Origin: Mesorhizobium sp. M9A.F.Ca.ET.002.03.1.2
Lineage (GTDB): Bacteria > Pseudomonadota > Alphaproteobacteria > Rhizobiales > Rhizobiaceae
Assembly: GCF_003952365.1 (NCBI RefSeq)
Contig: NZ_CP034443.1
Location: 799,001-863,000, forward strand
Direction of reading: 5' to 3'
Length of the DNA: 64,000 nucleotides
The notes beneath the pieces are model-generated. The model searched no databases and was not told the DNA's origin. It saw only the letters and a program-made list of their open reading frames with translations. Shown piece by piece: positions 19,416-29,221 of the stretch. Position numbers and translations under genes: made by a program. The stretch's first letter is position 1, and each line of letters starts with the position of its first letter.

Positions 19416-20248
19416 TGGCGCGGCTGGCCACTTTGCTTCGCCATGACGCCGCGCTTCAAATTTCCGACGACGGCGACGGGCTTCCCATCGTCTTTCAGCA
19501 CGGGCTGGGCGGTGGTGAGGCGCAGGTCGCCCAGGCTTTCCCTGTCGACGCAGCCTTTCGACGCATCACGCTGGAATGCCGCGGGCACGGCGCCTCCGGG
19601 CTGGGCAGCAGCCGTCCGTTCTCCCTGGGCATGTTCGCCGACGATGTTCTAGCAGCCACCGACCGGGCCGGCCTCGATCGGTTCGTCGCCGGCGGCATTT
19701 CCATGGGCGCTGCGATCGCATTGCGCCTCGCCTGCCGTCAGCCGGATCGCGTCGCTGGCCTGCTGCTGGTGCGGCCGGCCTGGATGTTCGAAAGCGCGCC
19801 TGACAACATGCGGCCCATCGCCGAGGTCGCCGATCTCATCCTCGATCACGGCCCCGGCAAGGCCAGGGCGATCTTCGAGCAATCGGAAACGGCCGCGCGC
19901 CTGAGGCGTGAAGCACCCGACAACCTTGCCTCGCTGTTCGGCTATTTCGACCGGCCGGATGCAGCAGCGTTCGCGCAGATCCTCGCCGACATTGCCGCCG
20001 ACGGACCGGGCGTTTCCAAGAGCGATGCCGCTGCCCTTGGCATTCCCACTCTGGTCATCGGCAACGCCATGGATGCGGTGCATCCGCTAACGATCGCCCA
20101 CACACTTGCCGCGGCCATCCCTGGCGCGGCCTTTGCCGAAATCACTCCCAAGGCGCTCGATAGCGACGGGCATTTCGCCGAGCTGCGGGTTGAGATTGCG
20201 ACCTTCCTTCACGCCAACTTCAACATTCGGAGCCTTGTTCCGTCATGA
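19415..20248 (+). CDS. Alpha/beta hydrolase
   Basis: A 277-aa protein with a classical alpha/beta hydrolase layout: FQHGLGGG oxyanion loop, GISMGAAIAL nucleophile elbow, DAVHP as the likely acid region and DSDGHFAEL with the catalytic histidine. It might open a lactone formed by the neighbouring dehydrogenase or cleave an ester, but neither can be shown from sequence. It is joined on both sides by overlaps (TGATG and ATGA). Confidence 0.85.
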   Translation: MARLATLLRHDAALQISDDGDGLPIVFQHGLGGGEAQVAQAFPVDAAFRRITLECRGHGASGLGSSRPFSLGMFADDVLAATDRAGLDRFVAGGISMGAAIALRLACRQPDRVAGLLLVRPAWMFESAPDNMRPIAEVADLILDHGPGKARAIFEQSETAARLRREAPDNLASLFGYFDRPDAAAFAQILADIAADGPGVSKSDAAALGIPTLVIGNAMDAVHPLTIAHTLAAAIPGAAFAEITPKALDSDGHFAELRVEIATFLHANFNIRSLVPS

Positions 20249-20967
20249 CGACCAAATCCCTGTCCGGCCCCGCTGCCATCGCCGCCTTACCGCGCAACCG
20301 GCTGCTCGGCGAGTTTTCCCTGTGGTCGGCCGATCTCGCCAATATGGAGCGCGACCTGCAGCGCATCGACGCTCACGTCGACCTGCATCACATCGACGTC
20401 GCGGACGCCCGTTTCACCCCCGGCTTCCTGTTCTTTCCGGATCTGGTGGCGCGGATCGCCAAACTGACGGCACAGCCGATCCATGTGCACCTGATGGTCG
20501 AGGCGGAGATCGTCGAGGAGCAGACGCGCCAGTTCATCGAGGCCGGCGCCGATCTCATCAGCGTCCATGCCGAAAACGGCGAAGCCGGCCTGCGCGCCGT
20601 GCGGCTGGCGCATGAGCTAGGCGCCGAGGCCGGCGTGGTGCTCAGGCTGGAGACGCCCGTCGTCGCAGTCACCCCCTTTCTGCCCGAAGTGGCATTCGTG
20701 ACGCTTCTGGGCACATCCATCGGCGTCAAGGGCCAGAGCTTGTCGGATCAGGCCTGCCCTCGCCTGATCGAGGCACGCGCACTGATGAGAAAAGCCGGTC
20801 GCGAGGCCGGCATCATCCTGGCTGCCGATGGCGGCATCCGTCACGAGACGGTGCCGCGCTTGCGCGCCGCCGGGGCCGAGACGGTGGTGCTCGGATCGCT
20901 GGCATTCGGCGACCCCGACCTTGCGCAACGCATGGCCTGGCTGCATGGGCTGAAGGTCGCCGCCTGA
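20245..20967 (+). CDS. Ribulose-phosphate 3-epimerase family protein (RPE/AlsE-like)
   Basis: A 240-aa TIM-barrel epimerase. Recognisable parts are GEFSLWSADLANME, LHHIDVADARFTPG, the metal-ligand VHLMVEAE, and LAADGGIRHETVP near the end, where RPE has 'VDGGV'. The divergence from core RPE and its place beside a ROK kinase recall AlsE, the D-allulose-6-phosphate 3-epimerase of the allose pathway. That pathway link is inference. Confidence 0.82.
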   Translation: MTTKSLSGPAAIAALPRNRLLGEFSLWSADLANMERDLQRIDAHVDLHHIDVADARFTPGFLFFPDLVARIAKLTAQPIHVHLMVEAEIVEEQTRQFIEAGADLISVHAENGEAGLRAVRLAHELGAEAGVVLRLETPVVAVTPFLPEVAFVTLLGTSIGVKGQSLSDQACPRLIEARALMRKAGREAGIILAADGGIRHETVPRLRAAGAETVVLGSLAFGDPDLAQRMAWLHGLKVAA

Positions 20968-22004
20968 TGAGCAAGATTGCGCTTGCCTTCGATCTTGGCG
21001 GCACGGAGCTGCGCGGCGCGCTGGTCGAGCGCGGCGGCCGCGTCGCCGCGCGCGTTTCGGCGCCGACGCTGTCCGGCGCGGGATCGGAAGCGGTGATCGG
21101 CCAGATTATTACCTTGGCCCGAACCCTGCTGGCGGAGCACCCGCAGGCAAAGGTCGCCGGTATCGGCATGTGTGCGCCGGGGCCGCTCGATCCCAAAGCG
21201 GGGATCGTCATCGGCCCGCCGACGCTGGCCGGCTGGCACGACGTGCCGCTGATCGACATTCTCGGCCGGCATTTCGGCCTGCCGGTGCGGCTGGAAAACG
21301 ACGCCAACGCGGCCGCTCTCGGTGAATGGCGCTTCGGCGCCGGTCAAGGCGCCGGATCGCTGGTCTTCGTCACCGTGTCGACCGGCATTGGCGGCGGGGT
21401 CGTCGCCGACGGCCACATCTATCACGGCAGACGCGGGCTTGCCGCCGAGATCGGCCATATGACCATCACCGGCGAAGGCGACCGCTGCTTCTGCGGCGCC
21501 GTCGGCTGCTTCGAAGCGGTCGCCTCCGGAACCGCGCTCGGGCGGCGTGCCACGGCGCTGACAGCGCCGGGCGATGGCTCGCTGCTCAGGCGCCTCTCGG
21601 CCGACGGCGACGTTTCGGCGAGGCACGTCGTCGAGGCCGCACGCGCCGGCGATGTCAGCGCGCTCGGACTGATCGAGGCGGAAGCCAGGTGGCTCGGAAT
21701 CGGCTTCACCAACCTGCTTCATCTCTATTCGCCGGACCTGATCGTCATGGGCGGCGGCTTGGCCAATGGTTTCGATCTGCTGGCTCCAGCCATCAGGGCA
21801 ACCGTCGAGCAGCGAGCCATGCCGGCCTACCGCGACGTACCGATCGTGCCGGCACGGCTCGGCGACCGCGCCGGGCTGATCGGCGCGGCCAGCCTCATTC
21901 TCTGGGAAGGCGAACCGGGCGCGCCGCTGGCCATGGCGCAAGACGAGGACAACAAACATGGCGCGACGGAACGCGCCGATGCCAGGGAGGCAGGCCATGG
22001 CTGA
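20967..22004 (+). CDS. ROK-family sugar kinase
   Basis: A 345-aa kinase. The N-terminal phosphate loop [14 protein letters not shown], the acidic [18 protein letters not shown] and the zinc motif [15 protein letters not shown] are all present, so an active kinase is likely (glucokinase, mannokinase or AlsK type). It starts at TGATG and runs 8 bases into the ATPase gene; the last 30 residues are polar and look like a tail formed by reading through the next ribosome site. Confidence 0.9.
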   Translation: MSKIALAFDLGGTELRGALVERGGRVAARVSAPTLSGAGSEAVIGQIITLARTLLAEHPQAKVAGIGMCAPGPLDPKAGIVIGPPTLAGWHDVPLIDILGRHFGLPVRLENDANAAALGEWRFGAGQGAGSLVFVTVSTGIGGGVVADGHIYHGRRGLAAEIGHMTITGEGDRCFCGAVGCFEAVASGTALGRRATALTAPGDGSLLRRLSADGDVSARHVVEAARAGDVSALGLIEAEARWLGIGFTNLLHLYSPDLIVMGGGLANGFDLLAPAIRATVEQRAMPAYRDVPIVPARLGDRAGLIGAASLILWEGEPGAPLAMAQDEDNKHGATERADAREAGHG

Positions 22005-23088
22005 GCTCAAGCTGCGCGGTGCGCGCAAGTCCTACGGATCTGTCGAGATCATCAAGGGGATCGATCTCGACGTCGAGGACCGCGAATTCGTGGTCTTCGT
22101 CGGCCCGTCCGGCTGCGGCAAGTCCACACTGCTGCGCATGATCGCCGGCCTGGAGAAGATCACCGCCGGCGACCTTCTCATCGATGGCGTGCGCGCCAAC
22201 GACATCGATCCGTCCGAGCGCGGGCTTGCCATGGTGTTCCAGTCCTACGCGCTCTATCCGCATATGACGGTGGCCGAGAACATGGGCTTTGCGCTGAAGA
22301 TCGCCGGCATTTCCACCGCGGAAAAGGAACGCAAGGTGCGAGAGGCCGCCGAGGTGCTGCAGCTTTCGCATCTTCTCGACCGGCGGCCGAAGGCGCTTTC
22401 GGGCGGCCAGCGCCAGCGTGTCGCCATCGGCCGCGCCATCGTGCGCAATCCCAAAGTGTTCCTGTTCGACGAGCCGTTGTCCAATCTCGACGCAGCCTTG
22501 CGGGTCAGCATGCGGCTCGAGCTGATGCGCCTGCACGAACATCTGGCCGCAACCATGATCTATGTCACCCACGACCAGACCGAGGCCATGACTATGGCCG
22601 ACAAGATCGTGGTGCTGAACGGCGGCTCGATCGAGCAGGTCGGCTCGCCGCTCGAACTCTACAACAGGCCGGCAAACATTTTCGTCGCCGGCTTCATCGG
22701 TTCACCGAAGATGAACCTGCTGACGCTGAAGTTGGCCTCGACCGGCCCCGAAGGCGTCACTGTAACCTTGCCGGACGGTCAGGCGCTTACCGTGCCGGTC
22801 GCAGCGGGCGCAACCAAACCGGGTGACGGGCTACTGCTCGGCATGCGACCGGAGCATCTCCGCATCTCGGCCAACGGACGGTTCAAGGGGCAAGCCGTGC
22901 TGGCGGAGCGGCTGGGCAGCCTGACCATCCTGCATGTCGAGATTGCACCCGACATCACGCTGGTCGTCCAGGCCGAAGGCGGCGACAGGACGCCGCTGCA
23001 CAGCCCGATCGCGCTCGACATTTCTCCCTCGGTTTGCCACCTGTTTCACCCGGATGGCCCGGCATTGGCGCCGCTGCACCCGGCCTGA
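21997..23088 (+). CDS. Sugar ABC transporter ATPase (UgpC/MalK type)
   Basis: A 363-aa ATPase with Walker [10 protein letters not shown], signature [14 protein letters not shown], Walker [13 protein letters not shown], the switch [11 protein letters not shown] and a C-terminal TOBE domain ([10 protein letters not shown]). The ATG at 21997 is preceded by GGGAGG; an in-frame ATG at 21958 lies inside the kinase gene. It closes the operon and serves the permeases at 14922-16684. Confidence 0.93.
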   Translation: MAELKLRGARKSYGSVEIIKGIDLDVEDREFVVFVGPSGCGKSTLLRMIAGLEKITAGDLLIDGVRANDIDPSERGLAMVFQSYALYPHMTVAENMGFALKIAGISTAEKERKVREAAEVLQLSHLLDRRPKALSGGQRQRVAIGRAIVRNPKVFLFDEPLSNLDAALRVSMRLELMRLHEHLAATMIYVTHDQTEAMTMADKIVVLNGGSIEQVGSPLELYNRPANIFVAGFIGSPKMNLLTLKLASTGPEGVTVTLPDGQALTVPVAAGATKPGDGLLLGMRPEHLRISANGRFKGQAVLAERLGSLTILHVEIAPDITLVVQAEGGDRTPLHSPIALDISPSVCHLFHPDGPALAPLHPA

Positions 23089-23117
23089 GTTTCCGTAGCA
23101 CGGCAGAAACGCCCTTC

Positions 23118-23327
23118 CTTCGTCATTCCAGGGCGGAGCAGGAGGAAGCGACGTCGCGAAGACCCTAGAATCCATGCCGTGACATCGAAGCGTCACGGCG
23201 GCGCGGAATGAATGCCGGCGTGTCTGCCGCCGATGTCCCGCAAGGTTCTGTATCGCTGAAGCGTTTGGAGGGAACGGCAGGATCCTCGGGTCTGCGCGTC
23301 CGCTTCCTCCCGCTCCCGAGGACGAAG
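23118..23327. repeat. Long imperfect inverted repeat element
   Basis: The arms at 23118-23173 and 23280-23327 are imperfect reverse complements: CTTCGTC at one end, GACGAAG at the other, and AGGAGGAAGCG against CGCTTCCTCC inside. Between them is a 7-bp stem, CCGTGAC/GTCACGG (23178-23199). Elements of this look recur between genes in mesorhizobial genomes. It may also stop transcription from the operon to its left. Confidence 0.6.
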
Positions 23328-23365
23328 AAAACGGCGCTGTGCCCCCAATCCATGCCGCACCGCAG

Positions 23366-23470
23366 CACATCAAAAGCCGCTGCACACCATTTTAATTCTT
23401 GACGCGTGTCAAATTTTTCTAAAACATGCGCAAAAGCTGACAGGCATCGGTCAGCGCTCTGGGAGGAGAA
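23366..23470 (+). promoter_or_regulatory. Promoter of the Rbs-type operon, duplicated copy
   Basis: Nearly the same sequence as at 13461: AAAGCCGCT, then TTTTAA, TCTTGACGCG, AATTTTT, AACATGCG and finally GGGAGGAG. -35 is TTGACG (23399) and the weak -10 is AAACAT 17 bases on. The likeness continues into the following codons, listed as the next entry. Confidence 0.65.
23399..23412. promoter_or_regulatory. Operator candidate overlapping the -35 box
   Basis: TTGACGCGTGTCAA has perfect TTGAC/GTCAA arms. It covers the -35 element and matches the site at 13493, so the two operons are probably repressed together. Confidence 0.55.
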
Positions 23471-23500
23471 ATGCCTGACACGAAAAACGGCCCCAACCGG
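23471..23500 (+). pseudogene. Remnant of the start of a duplicated binding-protein gene
   Basis: After GGGAGGAG, the codons read M-P-D-T-K-N-G-P, against M-T-D-I-K-K-G-P at the start of the binding-protein gene at 13572. Likeness fades after about nine codons. The frame remains open to 24241, out of frame across the Rbs-type binding-protein gene, so if it is translated ribosomes would run over the real start at 23640. Best read as a relic carried with a copied promoter. Confidence 0.55.
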
Positions 23501-23639
23501 GTCCTGAATCTGCAAGCCGCACGGCGGTCGACGATCTGTCTGCGGTCGCAAGCGTCGGGTTGGCCGGGCCGCACAGGCATTCCGTTCGTCGAGAAACGAG
23601 CAGATACGACGCAACCGACAATTAGGAGGAGGACGAAAC

Positions 23640-24629
23640 ATGCGCATGTTCAATGGCCTGACGCTGGGCGCAGGTCTGCTTGCAACCGTGATTTCAATGC
23701 CGGCCCATGCCGAAGACGCGGCGAAGGTCGCTGCCATCGTCAAGGGCCTCGACAATCCGTTCTTCCAGTACATGCAGAAGGGCATCGAAGAGCAGGCCAA
23801 GGCCGACGGTGTCGGCGTCACTGTCCAGGCTGCCGCCAACATGGGCGACGCAACCGGACAGGCCGATCGCCTGACCGCCATGGCCATGCAGGATTTCGAT
23901 TGCTATCTGGTCAATCCGATCAGCGTCTCCAACCTCGTCCAGGCGCTTGTTCCCGTCGCCCAGAAGAACAAGCCGATCGTCAACATCGACAGCACCATCG
24001 ACGCCGAGCAGGCCAAGGCCGCGGGCTTCGCCATCTCGACCTATATCGGTACCGACAACGTCGCCGCCGGCGCGCTGGCCGGCGAGGAGATGCTGAAGCT
24101 GGTTCCGAACGGCTCCAAGGTCGCCCTGGTGGCCGGTATCGTCGGCGACGTCGGCAGCAACGCCCGTATCAAAGGCTTCAAGCAGGCCGTCGAAGGCAAG
24201 CTCGAAGTCGTGGTGATGGTCAGTGCCGACTGGGACCGTGAGAAGGCGCTCACCGCGGCCACCGATATCCTGGCCGCGCATCCCGATCTCGCCGGCTTCT
24301 TCGCCGCCAACGACATCATGGCGCTCGGCGTCGGGCGCGCAGTGCAAACCTCGGGCAAGGACGTCAAGGTGATTGGCCTCGACGGCATCGTCGATGCGCT
24401 GAAATCGGTCGCGGCCGGCGAACTCTCCGCCACCGTCGCCCAGTATCCCTATGTCGTCGGCGCCATGGGCGTGGAGGCCTGCAAGGCGGCGGCCATAGGC
24501 AAGGAGCTGCCCGCCAATGTGCCGGCGCCGGTGCTCCTGATCAACAAGGACAATGCCGAAGCCTCGCTGAAGAACTTCCCGCGCCCGGGCGGCGACTATC
24601 CCGATCCCTTCCGCGAGATGCTGAAGTGA
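23640..24629 (+). CDS. Sugar ABC transporter substrate-binding protein (RbsB type)
   Basis: A 329-aa periplasmic protein of the ribose/galactose-binding group. It has a Sec signal (MRMFNGLTLGAGLLATVIS, cleavage near AHAE), then VAAIVKGLDNPFFQYMQKGI typical of RbsB, DCYLVNPIS, and DLAGFFAANDIMALG. The ribosome site AGGAGGAGG is strong. The fold differs from the two MalE-type binding proteins in the window, so this importer likely takes up a free monosaccharide or polyol. Confidence 0.92.
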   Translation: MRMFNGLTLGAGLLATVISMPAHAEDAAKVAAIVKGLDNPFFQYMQKGIEEQAKADGVGVTVQAAANMGDATGQADRLTAMAMQDFDCYLVNPISVSNLVQALVPVAQKNKPIVNIDSTIDAEQAKAAGFAISTYIGTDNVAAGALAGEEMLKLVPNGSKVALVAGIVGDVGSNARIKGFKQAVEGKLEVVVMVSADWDREKALTAATDILAAHPDLAGFFAANDIMALGVGRAVQTSGKDVKVIGLDGIVDALKSVAAGELSATVAQYPYVVGAMGVEACKAAAIGKELPANVPAPVLLINKDNAEASLKNFPRPGGDYPDPFREMLK

Positions 24630-25623
24630 GCATTCCCAGTCAAAACGCGCCCGTGCCTGCCGCGGGCGCGGCGGAGGAGAGCCGCCCCTCCCTGTCGGCT
24701 CTCCTCCTGGATCCTTCCTTCTGGGCCGACTGGGCATCGGTCGTCGGCCTTGTCGGCCTCGTCATCGTCTTCGGCATCGCCCAGCCGGTCTTTCTCAGCA
24801 TCGCCAATTTGCAGGCCCTGCTCTTGGCAGCAGCGATCCTGGTCGTGCTGTCGATCGGCCAGACCTTCGTCGTGGCGACCGCCGGCATCGACCTCTCGCT
24901 GGCTGCCGCGGTCATGTTTGGCGCCATCATCCTCGGCCTCGTCAACGCCGCCGGCTGGGGCATCTTCCTCGCCTGTATGCTGGCTGTTCTTGCCACCAGC
25001 GCGGTGGGTTTCCTCAACGGCGTCCTGATTACCGCCGGCAAAATTCCAGACTTCGTGGTGACGCTCGGCACGCTCTCGGGCATCACCGGGCTCGGCCTCA
25101 TCCTGTCGGGCGGCGAGCCGACGATGGTCGGCTCCACCTTCCTGCTCAAGCTAGCCTCCGGCTCCTTCGGACCGTTCGGCTATCCCGTCTGGGTCGCGAT
25201 CGCAGCGGTCATCGTCGCGCATATCGCGCTCTACCACACCCGCTTCGGCGTGCATCTGCTGGCCACCGGCGGCCAGGTCGAAAGCGCCGGCGCGCTCGGC
25301 ATCCGCACCAACCGGGTCAAGATCGCCGCCTACACGATATCAGGATTCTGCGCCGGCATCGCCGCGCTGCTTCTGGTGGCGCGCATCGGCTCGGCCGAAC
25401 CGCAGATCAACACCAGCCTGCTGCTCAATTCGGTGGCGGCAGTCGTCTTGGGAGGCGTCAGCCTGTTTGGCGGACGCGCCAGCATTCTTGGGCCGGCAAT
25501 CGGGGCGCTGATGCTCACCGCGCTCGTCAATGGACTGACCCTGCTCAGCGTTTCGGCCTTCTACCAACCGCTCGCCGTGGGCGCCATCGTGGTGCTGGCC
25601 GCCCTGATCATGCGGTACCAGAA

Positions 25624-25627
<4 letters not shown>
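24626..25627 (+). CDS. Sugar ABC transporter permease (RbsC type)
   Basis: A 333-aa membrane protein of the branched-chain/ribose permease family with about eight to ten hydrophobic segments. Typical pieces are VATAGIDLSLAA, GKIPDFVVTLGTL and VLGGVSLFGGRASI. It starts with GTG at 24626, overlapping the preceding TGA as GTGA, and ends overlapping the ATPase start as ATGA. Confidence 0.92.
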
Positions 25628-26387
<760 letters not shown>

Positions 26388-26388
<1 letters not shown>

Positions 26389-26407
26389 AAACGATACGGC
26401 TCGTTTC
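26388..26407. promoter_or_regulatory. Inverted repeat between ATPase and dehydrogenase genes
   Basis: GAAACGA and TCGTTTC form perfect 7-base arms around TACGGC. It begins at the last base of the ATPase stop codon and lies 28 bases before the next start. It could be an internal operator or an RNA hairpin setting relative expression. Confidence 0.4.
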
Positions 26408-26434
26408 GATTGAACGATTGGAAAGGGAGTTGCA

Positions 26435-27520
26435 GTGGCGGTGATCCGTGTCGGACTTGTGGGACTTGGAGAGGTCGCTCAGTCGATCCATCTGCCGGTG
26501 CTGAGCGATCAGCGTGACCGCTGGCTGATCGCTGGCGTCTATGACGTTTCGCCGAGCCTCGTGGCTTTGTGCCGCTCCGAATATCCAACTGCCGCAGCCT
26601 TCGATTCAGCCGAGGCGCTGATCAATTCGCCGGATATCGACGCGGTTTTCATCCTCTCATCCGACGAGACCCACAGCCGCTTCGTGCGTGCCGCCGTCCA
26701 TGCGAACAAGCATGTGCTGCTGGAGAAACCCGCTTGCTTGACGGTGCGCGAGATCGACGAGCTTCTGGCGCTGACGCCGAACTACGCCAAGACGATCTTC
26801 GTCGGTTATATGCGCCGCTATGCTCCTGCCTATCTGGCGGCGATAGAGGAACTGCCTGATTTCGCCGACATCACCCATGTCCGCATCTTCGATCTGATTT
26901 CCGAAGGCCGGCATTTCCTGAAAAAGAGCCAGAACATCCTTTATCCCAGGGATATCGACCCGGCGCTGCTGGAGCGTGGCGCCAAGGAGCGCGACATGCT
27001 TATACGTGAAGTGGTGGGCACCGATGCACCGGCCGATCTGGTGCGCGCCTATCGCGGGCTGACGGCCCTCTCCTCCCACCACATCTCCGCCATGCGGGGA
27101 CTGCTCGGCGAACCGGTTCGCGTGCTCGCTGCGCACCGTACCAATGGCGGCGTCAACACCAGCGTAACCTTCGACTATGGACATTTCGCCTGCTGCTACG
27201 ACGCGGTCGTCGACGATCTCGGCCTGTTCGACGCCATGATCGAGGTGCGCTCGAGCACCAAAAGGATCCGCATCATCTACGACACGCCCTATATCCGCAG
27301 CCTGCCGACGCAGCTCGAAGTGACGGAAGCCGGACCGCTTGGCCCGGTGACCAGGACCTTCGGGCCGCTCTATGGCGATGCCTTCTCGAATGAACTTGAA
27401 ACCTTCCACCGCCACATCACGGACGGCACCAGGCCGCTGACGGACCTGGCCGATTCGCGCCGCGACCTGGCGCTGATGGCCGAGATCATCGAGCGGATGA
27501 AGGAGACTGACGGCCGCTGA
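26435..27520 (+). CDS. Gfo/Idh/MocA-family oxidoreductase
   Basis: A 361-aa dehydrogenase. VGLVGLGEVAQ is the Rossmann motif and HVLLEKPACLT the catalytic EKP. The start is GTG at 26435 with GAAAGGGAG upstream. Unlike the other two in this window, it has a long insertion around ILYPRDIDPALLERGAKERD, which may shape a different substrate pocket. It is the last gene of the Rbs-type operon. Confidence 0.88.
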   Translation: MAVIRVGLVGLGEVAQSIHLPVLSDQRDRWLIAGVYDVSPSLVALCRSEYPTAAAFDSAEALINSPDIDAVFILSSDETHSRFVRAAVHANKHVLLEKPACLTVREIDELLALTPNYAKTIFVGYMRRYAPAYLAAIEELPDFADITHVRIFDLISEGRHFLKKSQNILYPRDIDPALLERGAKERDMLIREVVGTDAPADLVRAYRGLTALSSHHISAMRGLLGEPVRVLAAHRTNGGVNTSVTFDYGHFACCYDAVVDDLGLFDAMIEVRSSTKRIRIIYDTPYIRSLPTQLEVTEAGPLGPVTRTFGPLYGDAFSNELETFHRHITDGTRPLTDLADSRRDLALMAEIIERMKETDGR

Positions 27521-27529
27521 GGCTAAGCC

Positions 27530-27557
27530 GGCATTCGCGGGTTGCCCCACGAATGCC
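27530..27557 (+). terminator. Stem-loop after the Rbs-type operon
   Basis: GGCATTCG and CGAATGCC form an 8-bp stem with a 12-base loop, 10 bases after the stop codon. No T-run follows directly, so termination is plausible but not certain. Confidence 0.45.
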
Positions 27558-27628
27558 CGCTTAGATTCCTTTGTTTGTCGCAGGTTCTCATCGCAAAACC
27601 GTGGGACACTTTTGCGGAACCTGCTTAG

Positions 27629-27919
27629 CTACTTCCCGCAATGGTGATCGTTGATCTTGTTCAGCGCATTCGCGTCCGGCCCTGTCCGATGATAGGAGCA
27701 GGCTCCGGCGGCCGTCGTGACCAATTGCTGGTCATAGTAGCGCGGGCCGCCGAACAGGACGTCGATGATATCGCCATCGGCGGGAACATAGCGTTCGGAT
27801 TGAACCCGGGGGTCGCGGTGCCGGTTGTCGCGGTGCTTGTCGCCCGCGAAGGCCGAGGCCGATATGCTGCAGCCTATCGCGAGAGCGAGCGCGCGGATCG
27901 CAAAGCGTTTTGTCGTCAT
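27629..27919 (-). CDS. Small secreted protein of unknown function
   Basis: A 96-aa product with a clear signal peptide (MTTKRFAIRALALAIGCSIS, cleavage near AFAGD). The mature part is basic and histidine-rich (DKHRDNRHRDPR), followed by YVPADGDIIDVLFGG and two cysteines. Rhizobial genomes hold many such small periplasmic proteins. The ATG at 27919 follows AAGGGGA; an upstream in-frame start would precede that site. Confidence 0.65.
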   Translation of the reverse strand: MTTKRFAIRALALAIGCSISASAFAGDKHRDNRHRDPRVQSERYVPADGDIIDVLFGGPRYYDQQLVTTAAGACSYHRTGPDANALNKINDHHCGK

Positions 27920-28099
27920 CGGCAATCCCCTTCTGCCGTTCAACTCTCACAATACATCCAAAATCGCCAGCCGGGCAAAAGTTCCCTGAGCGGCCTCCAA
28001 ACATTTGAGACGCCACAAAGTCCTGCCCTCTTGGCCGCGCAGTTTGGCGGGACTGATCCTTTAACGCCGGTTATGAGAGCTGCCATTATTGCCGGTCGT

Positions 28100-28480
28100 T
28101 TACAGCCCCTTGTCACCCGCCATCTGGTAGGCCGCCCAGAACACGGCCAGGGCGGCGATCTGCCCAAGCGCAACGGCCGGCCAAATCTTGTCGATCGCGG
28201 GATCGATCCACTTCTGCGGCCCAAATGAAATCAACGCCAGGATGGCGGCAAGGATTGATAAGAACATCCCCTCACGCTTCACCGCACCGCTTCTGAGAAA
28301 CAACGCCGCACAGGCGACGGCAATCGCTGCCGACAAAAATGGGGCGAGGCCAAACAGCGGGATCGAGAGCGGCGGATGAGGTTCTGTTCGCGTGAACAGC
28401 GAACACAGCATGAGGAGTTGCAACACGATCAAAATAATCAAAGCGGCCGAGCCATAGCGTTTCGCACCGACTGTTTTCAT
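28100..28480 (-). CDS. Four-helix inner-membrane protein of unknown function
   Basis: A 126-aa protein with four hydrophobic segments (around residues 11-30, 42-63, 71-87 and 99-119) and short loops. No family is recognised. The ATG at 28480 follows AGAGGA. It is divergent from a TetR-type gene, and the shared promoter holds a palindrome, so it is probably that repressor's target. Confidence 0.7.
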   Translation of the reverse strand: MKTVGAKRYGSAALIILIVLQLLMLCSLFTRTEPHPPLSIPLFGLAPFLSAAIAVACAALFLRSGAVKREGMFLSILAAILALISFGPQKWIDPAIDKIWPAVALGQIAALAVFWAAYQMAGDKGL

Positions 28481-28503
28481 GTCATCGTCCTCTTGATACA
28501 CGA

Positions 28504-28537
28504 ATGTACGATTTGATCGAACAGTACATGTATGTAC
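28504..28537. promoter_or_regulatory. Operator region of the divergent TetR/membrane-protein pair
   Basis: GTACAT-GT-ATGTAC (28524-28537) is a perfect-arm inverted repeat, and a third half-site ATGTAC lies at 28504. All are between the two divergent genes. This is a typical layout for a TetR-type repressor acting on itself and its neighbour. Confidence 0.6.
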
Positions 28538-28566
28538 ACTTTTGTCAATGCATCCGGGAGTGGCAG

Positions 28567-29175
28567 GTGAAGGCGGAAAGACGAGAACGGAGAAAACGCG
28601 AGATTATGGAAGTCGCCTATACGCTGCTTTCGACGAGCGGCTTCAAAGCAACGTCCATGCTGTCCATTGCAAAGCAGGCCGGCACCTCAAACGGCACCCT
28701 CTACGCATGGTTCGGCTCCAAGGAGGGCCTCTTTGCGGCGATGGTCGAGGAGAATGCAAGCGGGGCAGCCCAGCTCCTTCGGGCGTCGCTGCAAGATGAC
28801 GCCGATCTTGGCGTGACCCTGGAGCGATTTGGCCACGTTCTTTTGCGTATGGTAACCGGCGAAAAAGCCATTCTGATCAACCGGGCGGCGGCAGAAGACG
28901 CAGCCAAGACAGGGCTCATCGGCAAGGCCTTGGCTCACGCGGGGCGGGACGCGATTGTATCCTTGCTGACGGCCATTTTGGAGAAGGGCCGGGAAAACGG
29001 TGTCCTTGCTTTCGACGACGTGGGTGTCGTGACGGAAACCTACATTGGACTGCTGATCGGCGATCTGCAGATACGCCGTGCGATCGGCGCGATTTCCGAA
29101 CCTGACGACGCAGCAATTGTTCTACGCGCTGAACGGGCGAAGAAGTACCTGTTGGCTTTGTTCGGCACAAAGTAG
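28567..29175 (+). CDS. TetR-family transcriptional regulator
   Basis: A 202-aa regulator. After a basic start (KAERRERRKREIMEVAYTLL), the helix-turn-helix reads SMLSIAKQAGTSNGTLYAWF followed by GSKEGLF; the rest is an all-helical ligand domain. GTG at 28567 is chosen because it leads straight into the TetR domain and lies downstream of the operator; an in-frame ATG at 28504 sits within the operator. It probably controls the divergent membrane protein. Confidence 0.85.
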   Translation: MKAERRERRKREIMEVAYTLLSTSGFKATSMLSIAKQAGTSNGTLYAWFGSKEGLFAAMVEENASGAAQLLRASLQDDADLGVTLERFGHVLLRMVTGEKAILINRAAAEDAAKTGLIGKALAHAGRDAIVSLLTAILEKGRENGVLAFDDVGVVTETYIGLLIGDLQIRRAIGAISEPDDAAIVLRAERAKKYLLALFGTK

Positions 29176-29221
29176 CGAACTTGCTGGCCGCATCCACCCG
29201 CGGTCAAGCCCGAGGGCATGC

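Noticed and set aside
28504..28566. Upstream ATG extending the TetR protein by 21 residues
   Set aside because: The extension covers the operator palindrome and lacks a ribosome site; the TetR domain begins after the GTG at 28567.
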